Of a DNA stretch of 64,000 bases, positions 1-9,449 are shown piece by piece. The DNA comes from Leptolyngbya iicbica LK (lineage in GTDB: Bacteria > Cyanobacteriota > Cyanobacteriia > Phormidesmidales > Phormidesmidaceae). The translations under genes and the position numbers were made by a program. Where the stretch lies: NCBI RefSeq assembly GCF_004212215.1, contig NZ_QVFV01000002.1, forward strand, positions 1,053,528 to 1,117,527. Reading direction: 5' to 3'. The notes beneath the pieces are model-generated. The model was not told where the DNA came from and made no database searches. It saw only the letters and a program-made list of their open reading frames with translations. Numbering within the stretch: position 1 is the first letter of the stretch; each line of letters begins with the position of its first letter.

Positions 1-87
1 ACCCTCAAGCATTTGAACGCGGAAACCAAGGTCGAATCATCTCCCGATACAACGGTTGATTCGCGCCTGAACGTGATGATCTCTTAG
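1..87 (+). CDS. possible 3' end of an upstream gene (28 codons visible)
   Basis: The first frame is open from the window edge to a TAG at 85-87 and would encode a polar tail ending in RLNVMIS. Codon use looks reasonable, but 28 codons are too few to assign a family or even to be sure the frame is coding. The gene, if real, lies upstream of the window. Confidence 0.25.
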   Translation, partial: TLKHLNAETKVESSPDTTVDSRLNVMIS

Positions 88-506
88 TAGCCCAACAGCC
101 TTAAGTCAGCGCTGACTAATGAAGCAAAGCGGCTGGCTAGAGGCGTCAGGGTGGGCTGTTGTTGCTGCTCCATGGCATTTGAGCGAGAGCAGCTTGATCA
201 TCTTTCGCTATGAAGATGTCAGCGTGAAACTTTGCAGATTCTGGCTTGTCAGGGGGCTCTGCTCGGTTTCTTGTGATTGTGGCAAAGGGATTTGTCGGGG
301 GCAACCGCGCCGGGGCCTTGGTCAGGTTTAGGGGACGCTTCTCTCGAAGCGAACCGTCCCCTAGATGCCCACTATATTTTTGAGACAGTAGTGCCCGCTC
401 TTAGGCTAATGGCGCGGCGGTGCCGATAGCGTTGCAGGGGGACATCGGGGCATCAATGGGCTGGGATATACTGCGGCTGTTCTGTCGTGCCATAGGGGCA
501 AAGTCC
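88..506. other. intergenic region before marC
   Basis: About 420 bases with no convincing gene. The one open frame here (119-331, plus strand) has cysteine- and tryptophan-rich, low-plausibility composition. The only clear structure is the inverted repeat at 329-363. The rest should hold the marC promoter, which I could not pin down. Confidence 0.4.
329..363. repeat. palindromic hairpin, possible terminator
   Basis: TAGGGGACG at 329-337 is complementary to CGTCCCCTA at 355-363, and an inner GCTTC/GAAGC stem sits between them, giving an imperfect long hairpin. No strong T-run follows. The string AACCGTCCCCTA recurs near 10388-10399 after purU, also opposite a GGGAC arm, so this may be a dispersed palindromic repeat and not a terminator. 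Confidence 0.4.
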
Positions 507-1151
507 ATGGATCAAAGCCTGTCGCAATTTATCATCACGGCCTTCGTCATGCTGATCGTGGTGGTAAACCCCGTCGCGGTGGCCCCGGTATTCGTCTCCC
601 TCACCACTGGTATGAGGCTCACCGAGCGGCGACGCCTGTTGAACCGATCGCTGATCATCGCGTTTTCCGTCACCCTCTTCTTTCTGTTTGCCGGACGGCT
701 ACTGCTCTCTTATCTAGGCGTGACGACCCATGCCTTTGCTGTGAGTGGCGGCATGCTGCTATTTTTGCTGGCGCTGCCGACGCTGTTTGGTGAGCGATCG
801 TCCATTCAATCGCCGGAAAAGGGCGACGCCAGCAATACGGGGGAAGATGTCGCAGTGTTTCCGCTGGCGCTGCCGCTGCTGGCTGGCCCCGGCACCCTGG
901 CGACGGTGCTGGTGTTGGCGACCCAGGCAGGCAGTGACATGGTGCGGATTGGCTTGCTGGCGATCGTGCTGGGGGTGACATATCTCGCTTCGTGGCCGAT
1001 TTTATACGCCAGCGATCGCCTCATTACCCTCTTGGGCGAAAGCAAGGTCAGCATTCTCACCCGCGTGTTGGGCATCATCTTGGCGGCGCTAGCCGTGCAA
1101 TACGTGTTCAACGGCATCACCGGCTATTACGACGCGCTGGTCAGCCGTTGA
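507..1151 (+). CDS. marC: MarC family integral membrane protein
   Basis: A 214-residue multi-pass inner-membrane protein of the MarC/UPF0056 family, whose function is unproven despite the old multiple-antibiotic-resistance name. The start at 507 (MDQSLSQFIITAF) gives the usual family length and opens directly into the first hydrophobic helix with the VVNPVAVAPVFVSLT motif. An in-frame ATG at 420 would add an uncharacteristic 29-residue leader. Further hydrophobic segments include PLALPLLAGPGTLATVLVLA, typical of the second half of the family. It converges on murE with 33 bases between stops. Family assignment is firm; role is unknown. Confidence 0.88.
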   Translation: MDQSLSQFIITAFVMLIVVVNPVAVAPVFVSLTTGMRLTERRRLLNRSLIIAFSVTLFFLFAGRLLLSYLGVTTHAFAVSGGMLLFLLALPTLFGERSSIQSPEKGDASNTGEDVAVFPLALPLLAGPGTLATVLVLATQAGSDMVRIGLLAIVLGVTYLASWPILYASDRLITLLGESKVSILTRVLGIILAALAVQYVFNGITGYYDALVSR

Positions 1152-1184
1152 GCCTCTGCGGTGTCGCCGTTCTGAGCATCACGC

Positions 1185-2693
1185 TTAAGCGCTCAAGGCG
1201 GCGCGGGCTTGTTCGCGATCGTCGAAGTGGATTTTTTCAGTCCCCAGGATTTGGTAGTCTTCGTGACCTTTGCCCGCGATAAGGACGCAGTCGCCCGGTT
1301 GGGCTTGGGCGATCGCGGACTGAATAGCCGCCGCGCGATCGCCCACCACCTGCTCTTCCGGCAACTGGGCGGGAATACCAGCGAGAATATCGTCGAGGAT
1401 GCGCTGCGGATCTTCCGTGCGGGGATTGTCGGAGGTAACGATCGCCACATCGGCCAGGTCGTAGGCGATTTTGCCCATTTGGGGACGCTTGGTGCGATCG
1501 CGATCGCCACCACAGCCAAACACGCAAATTAGCCGACCCGCAACAAAGGGACGGGCGGCGGTCAGGGCATTTTGCAAACTGTCAGGGGTGTGGGCATAAT
1601 CCACAATCACGCTCACGGGCTGGTCGGGATTCACCACGACCCGCTCCATGCGGCCGGGCACGCCGCCAAACTGGGGCAAACAAGCGCCCACCTGCTCTAG
1701 GGTGATGCCTAGATGCAGCGCCGCACCGACCGCCGCCAGCATATTGGACAGGTTGAACTGGCCCACCAGTGGCAGGCTGAAGGGCAGGGTGCCCTCGGGA
1801 GTGTGCAATTGGCCCTGCACGCCGTTGGCTCCGTAGGTCAGATCCGAGGTATATAAATCCGCCTGGGAATTGGCGACGCTGTAGCTCCAGGCGCGATCGC
1901 CCAACCGTTCCACCAGTTTTTGACCGTAGGGATCATCCAGATTCACAATCGCCCGCCCCTTTAAATAATCCTCACTAAACAGCAGGGCTTTCGCCTCAAA
2001 GTAGGCGTCCATCGTCTCGTGATAGTCGAGATGGTCTTGGGTGAGATTGGTGAACACTGCCACCTCAAAGGGGCAGCCCCAAACGCGCTTTTGGTGCAGG
2101 GCGTGGGAACTGACTTCCATCACCAGGGCTTGGCAACCGGCATCGCGGGCGGCAGCGAGGTCGGCCTGCAAGTCCACGGCAAAGGGGGTGGTGTGAATGG
2201 CGACAGCATCATGGCCGGGCCAGCGGGCGTACAAGGTGCCCAGTAATCCGGTAGCGCGATCGCCTTGTTTCAGCAGCGCTTCAATCAGGTGAGTGGTGGT
2301 CGTTTTGCCGTTGGTGCCAGTGACCCCGACCAGCTGCATCGCCTGCCCCGGAGCGTCGTAAAACGCGACTGCGGCATGGGCACAGACTAACGCCATATCG
2401 GCAAAGGACAGCACCAGAGCCGCAGGATTGTGCACCTCAGGGGGACGATTTTGGGCCGCTTCGGGAGAAACGAAAGCCGCGATCGCTCCCGCCGCGATCG
2501 CCCCTGGCCAAAAGTCACCGCCATCGACCCGCGTCCCCGGCATCCCAATAAACAAATCCCCTGGTTGGCAGGCTTGGGAGTTGGTGCACAAGCGCTTGAT
2601 CGGCTGCGAGAGGGCCGGATGCTCTGACGACGGAGCCACTGCGGGGACGATGCCCACTTTTGCCAACTGCGCTAGCAACCCTTGCAAATCCAT
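1185..2693 (-). CDS. murE: UDP-N-acetylmuramoyl-tripeptide synthetase MurE
   Basis: A 502-residue cytoplasmic Mur ligase that adds the third residue of the peptidoglycan stem peptide to UDP-MurNAc-L-Ala-D-Glu using ATP. The N-terminal substrate domain carries the CTNSQACQPGDLFIG region (about 36-50). The ATP loop GTNGKTTTTH lies at 125-134, followed by the EVSSHAL motif of the central domain. The C-terminal domain has DNPRTEDP near residue 415; DNPR is the signature selecting meso-diaminopimelate over lysine, as expected for a cyanobacterium. Length is normal. The upstream thioredoxin-fold gene on the same strand ends 30 bases away, so the two may be cotranscribed. Confidence 0.96.
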   Translation of the reverse strand: MDLQGLLAQLAKVGIVPAVAPSSEHPALSQPIKRLCTNSQACQPGDLFIGMPGTRVDGGDFWPGAIAAGAIAAFVSPEAAQNRPPEVHNPAALVLSFADMALVCAHAAVAFYDAPGQAMQLVGVTGTNGKTTTTHLIEALLKQGDRATGLLGTLYARWPGHDAVAIHTTPFAVDLQADLAAARDAGCQALVMEVSSHALHQKRVWGCPFEVAVFTNLTQDHLDYHETMDAYFEAKALLFSEDYLKGRAIVNLDDPYGQKLVERLGDRAWSYSVANSQADLYTSDLTYGANGVQGQLHTPEGTLPFSLPLVGQFNLSNMLAAVGAALHLGITLEQVGACLPQFGGVPGRMERVVVNPDQPVSVIVDYAHTPDSLQNALTAARPFVAGRLICVFGCGGDRDRTKRPQMGKIAYDLADVAIVTSDNPRTEDPQRILDDILAGIPAQLPEEQVVGDRAAAIQSAIAQAQPGDCVLIAGKGHEDYQILGTEKIHFDDREQARAALSA

Positions 2694-2723
2694 GTCAGCA
2701 ACCTCTCACAAAAATGATTGGGC

Positions 2724-3008
2724 TTATTTTGCCTTATCAGGTTCCAAATATGTCTGTAACATTTGCTCCACTCGCGCGATTGGTGCGCGGGGCGACAGCC
2801 GAGGTAAGGCAGCTTCCTGTTCTCCCTGGGGCGTTTCCACCACGCGGCACAACACGGGAATTTCGTATTGATAGCGCTGAAACCAGGCAGCTTGCGTCGT
2901 GATATCGCGAATTTCCAGGTCAAAGTCGAGGTGGGCCAATGCCGCCAATTTTTCCTCTAGCCCTTCGCAGAGGTGGCAGCCTGGCTTGCTGTAGAGCACT
3001 AACTTCAC
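2724..3008 (-). CDS. glutaredoxin-like (DUF836-type) protein
   Basis: A 94-residue thioredoxin-fold protein with a CHLC active-site motif (KLVLYSKPGCHLCEG), followed by a helix and the conserved cis-proline segment EIPVLC. This matches the short glutaredoxin/DUF836 group, presumed to act in thiol-disulfide chemistry or glutathione-linked redox. I chose the GTG at 3006-3008 because an AGGAGG Shine-Dalgarno sits just upstream; the longer open frame to 3173 encodes unrelated, proline- and arginine-rich sequence. It lies just upstream of murE on the same strand. Confidence 0.8.
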   Translation of the reverse strand: MKLVLYSKPGCHLCEGLEEKLAALAHLDFDLEIRDITTQAAWFQRYQYEIPVLCRVVETPQGEQEAALPRLSPRAPIARVEQMLQTYLEPDKAK

Positions 3009-3368
3009 CCTGTTCCTCCTGTCCGAATATTGTCCGTGATTACCCCATTTACTATGACAGGTCACGCCACCCTCCTGCGGTCGGGGTGCAGTCCTATCAA
3101 TCACGACTTTTCCCAGCCCTCGAAGAGTCTGTAAGGGGTTGGCAGTGCCCAACCCTAACGGCCAAGGAGGCAATTTTTCAGCAACTGCCTGACGGAGATC
3201 GCCCCCTCAGCAGATTCTTATTTGGCTGCGAAAGCCCTGCCGCCAAAGTATTGAGACGAATCACCAGAATAATCCCCGAAATCCCGACCGGATTATGTGT
3301 GTTTATCAAGCGCATCCGGTGTATAACTGAATGTGGCACTGTCGATACGCAACACAGGTAACGAATTT
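3009..3368. other. intergenic region between the glutaredoxin-like gene and cysH
   Basis: About 360 bases between divergent genes. Open frames here are short and unconvincing. It must hold both divergent promoters; a GTGTATAAC string near 3318-3326 could be part of the cysH promoter, but I found no well-spaced -35. Confidence 0.35.
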
Positions 3369-4097
3369 ATGGTTCAGTGCATGACTTCCGCCTCCGCGAT
3401 CGCCCATTCTCTCGATCTCGACGCTCTCAATCGCCGGTTTGAAACAGCGACGCCCCAAGACATTTTGCGCTGGGCGATTCGCACTTTTCCCACCGGACTG
3501 GCTCAGACCAACTCCTTCAGCATTCCGGTGACGGTCCACATGCTCTACGCCGAGTTATGCCCCCCGCGCCGAGTCCCCGTGATCTTCCTCGATACGCTGC
3601 ACCACTTTGAGGAAACGCTGGCCACTGCCGAGCGCGCCCGCCAGCGCTATGACCTGGATTTGCACGTGTACCAAGCGGCAGGAGCGACGACACGGCAAGA
3701 GTTTGCGAACCGCTACGGCGACGAACTCTGGCAGCGAGACATTGACCAGTTTCATTACTTGACCAAAGTGGAACCCCTGCAACGGGCTTTGCAAGCTGTG
3801 GAGGTGCGGGCCTGGGTGACAGGTCGCCGTCGCGATCAGTCTGCAACCCGTCAGGCCATGCCCATTTTGGAAGCGGACAGTGATGGACGGTTAAAAATTA
3901 ATCCCCTGGCGAATTGGACGCGCAAAGACCTGTGGGGCTATGTCTTCCAACACAACGTCATTTACAACCCGCTGCACGATCGCGGCTATGCCAGCATCGG
4001 TGACGAACCACTGACCACTCCCGTGCAACCGGGCGAAGACGAGCGGGCCGGACGTTGGCGCGGTTCCGCTAAAACCGAGTGCGGCATTCATTTATAG
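3369..4097 (+). CDS. cysH: phosphoadenosine phosphosulfate reductase CysH
   Basis: Assimilatory sulfate reduction: reduces PAPS to sulfite and PAP with electrons from thioredoxin. The protein shows the adenylyl-sulfate-binding PP-loop-like start (TFPTGLAQTNSFSIPVTVHML), the LDTLHHFEETL segment, the GRRRDQS arginine motif and the C-terminal KTECGIHL carrying the catalytic cysteine. The paired CC motifs of iron-sulfur APS reductases are absent, so this is the thioredoxin-dependent PAPS type. The start is uncertain: 3369 and 3381 both fit the family, while 3333 adds a few poorly conserved residues. Confidence 0.9.
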   Translation: MVQCMTSASAIAHSLDLDALNRRFETATPQDILRWAIRTFPTGLAQTNSFSIPVTVHMLYAELCPPRRVPVIFLDTLHHFEETLATAERARQRYDLDLHVYQAAGATTRQEFANRYGDELWQRDIDQFHYLTKVEPLQRALQAVEVRAWVTGRRRDQSATRQAMPILEADSDGRLKINPLANWTRKDLWGYVFQHNVIYNPLHDRGYASIGDEPLTTPVQPGEDERAGRWRGSAKTECGIHL

Positions 4098-4156
4098 CTT
4101 GATAGGCCTGACTGTAATGATTCACTGAAGTGACTCAGGGTGACGCCAGGGTCGCT

Positions 4157-4630
4157 TCAACTTTTCTCAAAGCGGCGTTTGAGGGTGCGGATGTTGCTAA
4201 CGCGGCTGACAAAGATGGCGGACTCGCCGCGCTGCTGGACGAAAATATCTCCCGAAAAAAAGCGACTGGCATTGGGCTTTTGATAGCGATCGACGGAACC
4301 TTCGGTCGTATCCAGAGCGTATCCCATCCCCGTCATCACCTCCTTAAGCTGCTGGCGAAATTGCTTTTTGCTGGTGAAAGGAATTTCTAGCGTGGTGGAG
4401 CGGTTGAAGAAAATTCCCAGCAGGCCCGCAAGGCCGCCGCCCAATAATCCCAGTTCGGCGGGTAGGGGGGTCGTCAGCCCAATGCCAAATAGACGAGCCA
4501 CAAACAGCCAGGTGATCACGCCCGCCGTCACGAAATAGTAAAGAAACGTGAAGCTGGTGCCGGGGCCGATGGGCAATTCATCGTCCAGGCTTGAGGCGAT
4601 GTTTTTTTGGGAATCAGGGGATTTTGTCAT
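4157..4630 (-). CDS. conserved cyanobacterial membrane protein, function unknown
   Basis: A 157-residue protein with a polar N-terminus, two hydrophobic helices (about 28-48 and 60-77, FTFLYYFVTAGVITWLFVAR and LGLLGGGLAGLLGIFF) and a soluble C-terminal half of about 80 residues. The general shape resembles the cofactor-assembly-of-complex-C subunit B group, but I cannot confirm that. It converges on cysH. Codon use and GATCGC content match the neighbours, so it is a native gene. Confidence 0.6.
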   Translation of the reverse strand: MTKSPDSQKNIASSLDDELPIGPGTSFTFLYYFVTAGVITWLFVARLFGIGLTTPLPAELGLLGGGLAGLLGIFFNRSTTLEIPFTSKKQFRQQLKEVMTGMGYALDTTEGSVDRYQKPNASRFFSGDIFVQQRGESAIFVSRVSNIRTLKRRFEKS

Positions 4631-4837
4631 GGGTCTTTGAAAGTCGCAGATCAGACTTTATTATCTTCTGGTGTTTGTTGGCGAGTTTGTCTTAATCAAC
4701 AGATCGATTGATGAGCGCTAGAGTGTTAGTCTTTGCTGGCAAATCTGCGGTGTCGGGAACAGCGATCGCCCTTAGCCGTCGGTCAGTCTGTTGCGAGTTC
4801 ACCGCATCGAACGTTAAGGAGAACGGTCGTTACGCCC

Positions 4838-5923
4838 ATGATTGAAGTTGATCATCTCCATAAAGTGTACGGCTCAACCGTCGCCCTCAAGGATGTGTCC
4901 TTTGCGGTCGAGCCGGGCGAGATTTTAGGCTTTCTCGGGCCAAATGGCGCGGGCAAAACCACCACTATGCGAATTTTGACGGGCTATTTGCCCGCCACCA
5001 GCGGCACCGCCAAAGTGGCTGAGTACGACGTGCATGCCGACTCGATGGCGGTGCGGCAGCGCATTGGCTACTTGCCCGAGCGGCCCCCGCTGTATCTCGA
5101 CATGACGGTGGAGGCGTTTTTGCATTTTGTGGCTCGCATCAAGGGGGTGGCGGCGGGCGATCGCCCCGCGCAAGTGACCTATGCCATCCAGCGGTGCGGC
5201 TTGGCAGAAAAGCAATCGGTGCTGATTCGCAAGTTGTCCAAAGGCTTTCGGCAGCGGGTGGGCATCGCCCAAGCGATCGTCCATGATCCCCCGGTGATTG
5301 TGCTGGATGAGCCCACTTCTGGTCTAGATCCGCGCCAAAACAACGAAGTGCGGCAGTTGATTAGCAGTTTGGCGGGCGATCACACGATCATTTTGTCCAC
5401 CCACATTTTGCCGGAGGTGAATGCCACCTGTGACCGGGTAGCCATCATCAACCGGGGGCAGTTAGTGGCGGCGGGCAAGCTCGATACCTTGATGGCGCAG
5501 CTCACGGGGACGGTCAGTTACGACCTGGAGGTGCGGGGCGACTTTGAGGGGATTCGCCAGACGTTGGGAGCGATTCCGGGCGTCGATGCGGTGGAATCAG
5601 TCGGCCATCCATTAGAGCCGGAGTCGCGACATCGGTTTCAACTCCAGGCGGGGGAGACCGATCCTGGCGAAGCGATCGCGGCGGCGATCGTCCAAGCCGG
5701 ATTTGGGCTGTATGAATTGCGCCGCCACCAGGCCAGTCTGGAAGATGTCTTCCTCAATTTGACTACGGAAGAACCAACCGAAGGCACGGCCAAGGCAGCG
5801 ACAACTCCTGAGTCGGAAAATGACGCCGATACCGCCAGCAGCTCTGAGGTGCCGGAAGCGGCCAGCATGGCAGATCAAGCAGACCAAACCGACCACGAAG
5901 TCTCCCCAGAGACGAACCACTAA
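4838..5923 (+). CDS. ABC transporter ATP-binding protein (GldA-like)
   Basis: A 361-residue ABC ATPase, first gene of a four-gene operon with a permease, a GldG-like protein and a DUF4340 protein. Walker A is GPNGAGKTTT (about 34-43), the signature is LSKGFRQR in place of LSGGQ, and Walker B is VIVLDEPTSGLDP, as in DrrA/GldA-type ATPases. The ATG at 4838 gives the canonical MIEVDHLHKVYGS start; upstream in-frame sequence is not conserved-looking. The C-terminal 50 residues form an acidic, Ala/Ser/Thr-rich tail not needed for ATPase function. It energises export or assembly of an unknown substrate. Confidence 0.9.
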   Translation: MIEVDHLHKVYGSTVALKDVSFAVEPGEILGFLGPNGAGKTTTMRILTGYLPATSGTAKVAEYDVHADSMAVRQRIGYLPERPPLYLDMTVEAFLHFVARIKGVAAGDRPAQVTYAIQRCGLAEKQSVLIRKLSKGFRQRVGIAQAIVHDPPVIVLDEPTSGLDPRQNNEVRQLISSLAGDHTIILSTHILPEVNATCDRVAIINRGQLVAAGKLDTLMAQLTGTVSYDLEVRGDFEGIRQTLGAIPGVDAVESVGHPLEPESRHRFQLQAGETDPGEAIAAAIVQAGFGLYELRRHQASLEDVFLNLTTEEPTEGTAKAATTPESENDADTASSSEVPEAASMADQADQTDHEVSPETNH

Positions 5924-5939
5924 CCCTTAAAGGTAAAGA

Positions 5940-6770
5940 GTGAAGCAGGCTATGACCGCATTGCGAACTGTGCTCGGCAACGTGCTGGCGATTTATCGCC
6001 GCGAACTCCAAAGCTATTTGGCGTCGCCCCTGGCTTATGTGATTGCGGCGATTTTTTGGCTGCTGGGGGGCTTTTTTCTCGTCGTCATCCTGTTCAGCCC
6101 TGAAGGGTTGCTGGCCCAGGTGGCGCGGCGTGATCAGGTCTTGCAAATGGGCATGACCCTGCCGCCCCTGGATGTCGCCTACGAATTTTTGCAGGGCTAT
6201 TTTGGGGTGCTGGGCTCCCTCTCAATGTTCGTGCTGCCGATCCTCTCGATGGGACTCTACACCGAGGAGCGCAAGCAGGGAACGTTGGAACTGCTCGCCA
6301 CCTCGCCCGTAATGAATTGGGTGGTGGCCCTGGGTAAGTTGCTGGCGGTGGTGACCTTTTACGTTGGCATGGTGTTGCCACTGATGCTGGTGGTGGCGAT
6401 CGCCCTCGGCACTGCCGAACCCGCCGTCTCTCCGAACCTACTACTGGTGGGCAATCTGGGGCTGATTTTGTTGGCGGCGAGTGTACTGTCCCTCGGCATG
6501 TTTCTGTCTTCCCTCACCAGCAGCACCGTGGTCGCCGCGATTCTCACCTTTGCCCTGGTGATTTTCTTATGGATTGTGGATGCCCTGGCACGGGCGGTTC
6601 CCGGTTGGCTCGGGGATGCCCTCAATCACCTGTCGATGTTGCAGCATTTCACCAGTTTTACCCAAGGCATTTTGGATACCAGCAGCGTGGTGTTGTTCGT
6701 GTCTTACGGTTTGTTGGGCCTGTTTCTCACGGCGCAATCCATTGAAGCACTGCGGTTCCAGCGTAATTAG
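5940..6770 (+). CDS. ABC transporter permease (GldF-like)
   Basis: A 276-residue ABC-2-type permease with six predicted helices, starting 16 bases after the ATPase gene. The N-terminal IYRRELQSYLASPLAYVIAAIF and the internal GLYTEERKQGTLELLATSPV motif are hallmarks of the GldF/NosY-like permeases. The start is a GTG at 5940; an ATG at 5952 is an alternative. With the preceding ATPase it should form the membrane core of the transporter. Confidence 0.9.
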   Translation: MKQAMTALRTVLGNVLAIYRRELQSYLASPLAYVIAAIFWLLGGFFLVVILFSPEGLLAQVARRDQVLQMGMTLPPLDVAYEFLQGYFGVLGSLSMFVLPILSMGLYTEERKQGTLELLATSPVMNWVVALGKLLAVVTFYVGMVLPLMLVVAIALGTAEPAVSPNLLLVGNLGLILLAASVLSLGMFLSSLTSSTVVAAILTFALVIFLWIVDALARAVPGWLGDALNHLSMLQHFTSFTQGILDTSSVVLFVSYGLLGLFLTAQSIEALRFQRN

Positions 6771-6818
6771 TCGCTCGCAAGCCAGATTTAATCCACTCAT
6801 GATGACAGCGTAAACGGT

Positions 6819-8564
6819 ATGAAACGGTTGGCATTTTCTGCGAAATGGCTGAAATTTCTCACCTGGCCGGGGCTTGCCTGCGCCACGGCGGGATTAGTGG
6901 CAGGCAGTTTGTCTGGTTGGCAACTGTTGCCGACGGCACTGATGATTTTTGGCATCGGCCTGTTGCTGCTGGGCCTCAGCTTTACGGGCCAGACAGCGGG
7001 AGCGTTTTGGCAGCAGCGATCGACCCAAAGCGGCACCAATGCGGTGGTCGCCACGATCGCGGTACTCGTCATCCTCGGTTTGGTGAATTTTCTCGCGGTG
7101 CAAAACGCCGTGCGCTACGACCTCACCGAAACGCAACTCTTTACCCTGGCTCCTGCGACCCAGCAGGTGGTGCAGACCCTGGAAGCGCCCGTGCGCGTGG
7201 TGATTTTTGACTCGGTGCAAAATCCCCAAGACGTGCAACTGCTCGAAAGCTATCGCGAAGAGAGCGATAACTTTGATTTTGAATACGTTGATCCGTTTGC
7301 CAATCCCCGACTGGCAGAGGCGTTTGGGGCGACCCAGGCTGGCATGGTGTTTTTGGAAGTGGGGGACGATCGCCGCTTTTTGCAAACCATTGGCACCACC
7401 GTCGACGCCCAAGCCCTCGGCACCGCCCAACCCCTGTCAGAACAAGACCTGACCAATGCCTTAGCGCAGTTGAACAGCGATCGCACCCTGACGGTGTATT
7501 TCATGCAGGGCCACGACGAGCCCCCCATCGACGGTTCGGAACCCGGTTTTGCTGAGGCGGTGCAAAGCCTGACCGACCAAAATTATCAAGTCGAGCCGCT
7601 CAACTTAGTCGAGACCCAAACCGTACCCAGCGATGCCAACGTGGTTGTCGTGGCTGGCCCCGTTCAAGACTTCTTTCCGGCAGAGGTGGCCGCCCTCGAA
7701 GCGTATCTCACCCGAGGCGGCGGTGTGCTGCTGCTGCTCGATCCGCGTGCCGATGCCGGCTTGAACCCGCTGCTGGATGACTGGGGCGTCATTTTGGACG
7801 ATCGCCTCGTGCTCGATACATCTGGAGCCGGGCAGTTTGTCGGCCTTGGCCCCGCTGCCCCCATCGTCACCACCTATGGCGACCACCCCATCACCCAAGA
7901 TTTTGGCGACGGGCGATCGTTCTATCCCCTGGCTCGCCCGGTGGAAAGCCGCGAACTGCCCGACACCGACACCGCCCCGCTGCTGCTCACGAATCCCCAA
8001 AGCCGCGCCGAAGCGATTACTGATGAAGGCGACCTCACCTTTGACCCCAACGCTCCCCCCGAAGGTCCCTATGTACTGGGCGTGGCCCTCAGTCGCGAGG
8101 CCGATCCCGATGCGCCCCTACCCGCGATCGACGATGCCAACGATGCGACTGACGAGATCGGAGACGACGACGACGTTGAGACCGACATTGAGGAGGAGTC
8201 AGTCGATGCGACTGACGAAGACGAGATCACGGATGAGACTGCCCCCACGGAGTCTGAAACCATTGACGCAACTGAGGCGACTGAAAATCTCCCCGATGAG
8301 TCACGGCTCGTGGTGATTGGCAACTCCACCTTTGCTCTGGATGGCTCCTTTAACCAGCAGTTAAATGGCGATGTGTTTCTCAACTCGGTGAACTGGCTGA
8401 GCCAGGAAGCCGACGCCACCCTTTCTATCCGCCCCAGGACGATGACTGATCGCCGCTTGGCCATCACCGGGCAGCAAGCTTGGGGATTAGGCATTTTCTC
8501 GCTAGTGGTACTGCCTCTGACGGGCATTGCTCTGGCAATTTTGATGGCGTTGCGGAGACGGTAA
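6819..8564 (+). CDS. GldG-like ABC auxiliary protein
   Basis: A 581-residue membrane-anchored protein: two N-terminal helices (about 12-75), a large extracytoplasmic GldG/IntraFlagellar-transport-52-like region (NRYDLTETQLFTLAPATQ-like start of the domain at about 95), and a C-terminal helix (about 556-578). An Asp/Glu/Thr-rich low-complexity insert of about 60 residues lies near 430-490 (coded by 8110-8290), just before a conserved SRLVVIGNSTFALDG block. In Bacteroidetes GldG works with GldA and GldF in gliding; in cyanobacteria the role of this conserved set is unknown. It begins 48 bases after the permease. Confidence 0.85.
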   Translation: MKRLAFSAKWLKFLTWPGLACATAGLVAGSLSGWQLLPTALMIFGIGLLLLGLSFTGQTAGAFWQQRSTQSGTNAVVATIAVLVILGLVNFLAVQNAVRYDLTETQLFTLAPATQQVVQTLEAPVRVVIFDSVQNPQDVQLLESYREESDNFDFEYVDPFANPRLAEAFGATQAGMVFLEVGDDRRFLQTIGTTVDAQALGTAQPLSEQDLTNALAQLNSDRTLTVYFMQGHDEPPIDGSEPGFAEAVQSLTDQNYQVEPLNLVETQTVPSDANVVVVAGPVQDFFPAEVAALEAYLTRGGGVLLLLDPRADAGLNPLLDDWGVILDDRLVLDTSGAGQFVGLGPAAPIVTTYGDHPITQDFGDGRSFYPLARPVESRELPDTDTAPLLLTNPQSRAEAITDEGDLTFDPNAPPEGPYVLGVALSREADPDAPLPAIDDANDATDEIGDDDDVETDIEEESVDATDEDEITDETAPTESETIDATEATENLPDESRLVVIGNSTFALDGSFNQQLNGDVFLNSVNWLSQEADATLSIRPRTMTDRRLAITGQQAWGLGIFSLVVLPLTGIALAILMALRRR

Positions 8565-8569
8565 AGCCC

Positions 8570-9262
8570 ATGAAACTTCAGCGCAGCACAGTAATTTTGG
8601 TCGCCGCCGCTTTGTTGTTGGGCGGGGTGGTGTTAGTCACCCAGTCCCGGCAGTCTGGTTCCAATCAGACCGCGACGACGGCCTTGACCGACTCGACCGC
8701 TACCCCGGTCTATGACTTTGCGGAAGCGGATGTCGTGTTTTTGCAAATTGAGACCGCCGACCAGACGGTCGTATTTGAAAAAGATGACGATGGCTTTTGG
8801 CAAATGATTGAGCCGGAAGAGCAGCCCGCTGAGGAAGCGGCGATCGCCTTTCTGCTCAGTCGCCTGGTGACCGATGGGTTAGTCAACACCACGACCGTTG
8901 AGGCCGCGACTCCCGCTGACTTTGGGTTAGATAATCCCTTTGCCACCGTCGATCTCACCCTGGCGGATGGCACCACCCACCAGCTCATTGTGGGGGATGC
9001 GGATTTCAGCGGCCAGAACTACTACGCCCTGATTGATCCTGAGACCTTTCCCCTGCCTAGCGAGGCTAGTGACATCGAGGTCGCGATCGTTGGCGAAAAT
9101 ATTTTCAACGGCGTCGATCGCCCCTTAGAAGAATGGCAAGCCGTCGTTGAAGAGAACACCACGGAGGATGGCGAGACGGCTCCTGAGGATGAGGCGGATA
9201 CCGACCCTGAGGTTGGGGAAGAATCGGGTAATAATTCTGAAGAGTCTGACCGCGATCGCTAA
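8570..9262 (+). CDS. DUF4340 domain-containing protein
   Basis: A 230-residue protein with one N-terminal signal anchor (STVILVAAALLLGGVVLV), then the DUF4340 fold with the WQMIEPEEQPA and FGLDNPFATVDLTLADG segments, and an acidic C-terminal tail of about 50 residues. It starts five bases after the GldG-like gene, so translation is probably coupled. DUF4340 proteins regularly follow GldG-like genes and are presumed periplasmic partners of the transporter. The ATG at 8570 is chosen because the signal anchor follows at once. Confidence 0.85.
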   Translation: MKLQRSTVILVAAALLLGGVVLVTQSRQSGSNQTATTALTDSTATPVYDFAEADVVFLQIETADQTVVFEKDDDGFWQMIEPEEQPAEEAAIAFLLSRLVTDGLVNTTTVEAATPADFGLDNPFATVDLTLADGTTHQLIVGDADFSGQNYYALIDPETFPLPSEASDIEVAIVGENIFNGVDRPLEEWQAVVEENTTEDGETAPEDEADTDPEVGEESGNNSEESDRDR

Positions 9263-9449
9263 AAGTCCGATACAACCGATGCAGCAGACATCCCCTCGGA
9301 TTGTCGCAACTTAGGGCTGGGTGCTGAAAAACGCTCCAGTCCAGCCAAAGTCGCTGTGCGGGTTGGACAATGCTCAACCCCGACGGTTGGGGATGCTATT
9401 GGCAAGCAACTCCCGTAATTTCCAAGAGTTTCAACGCTGTTTTTGAGTC

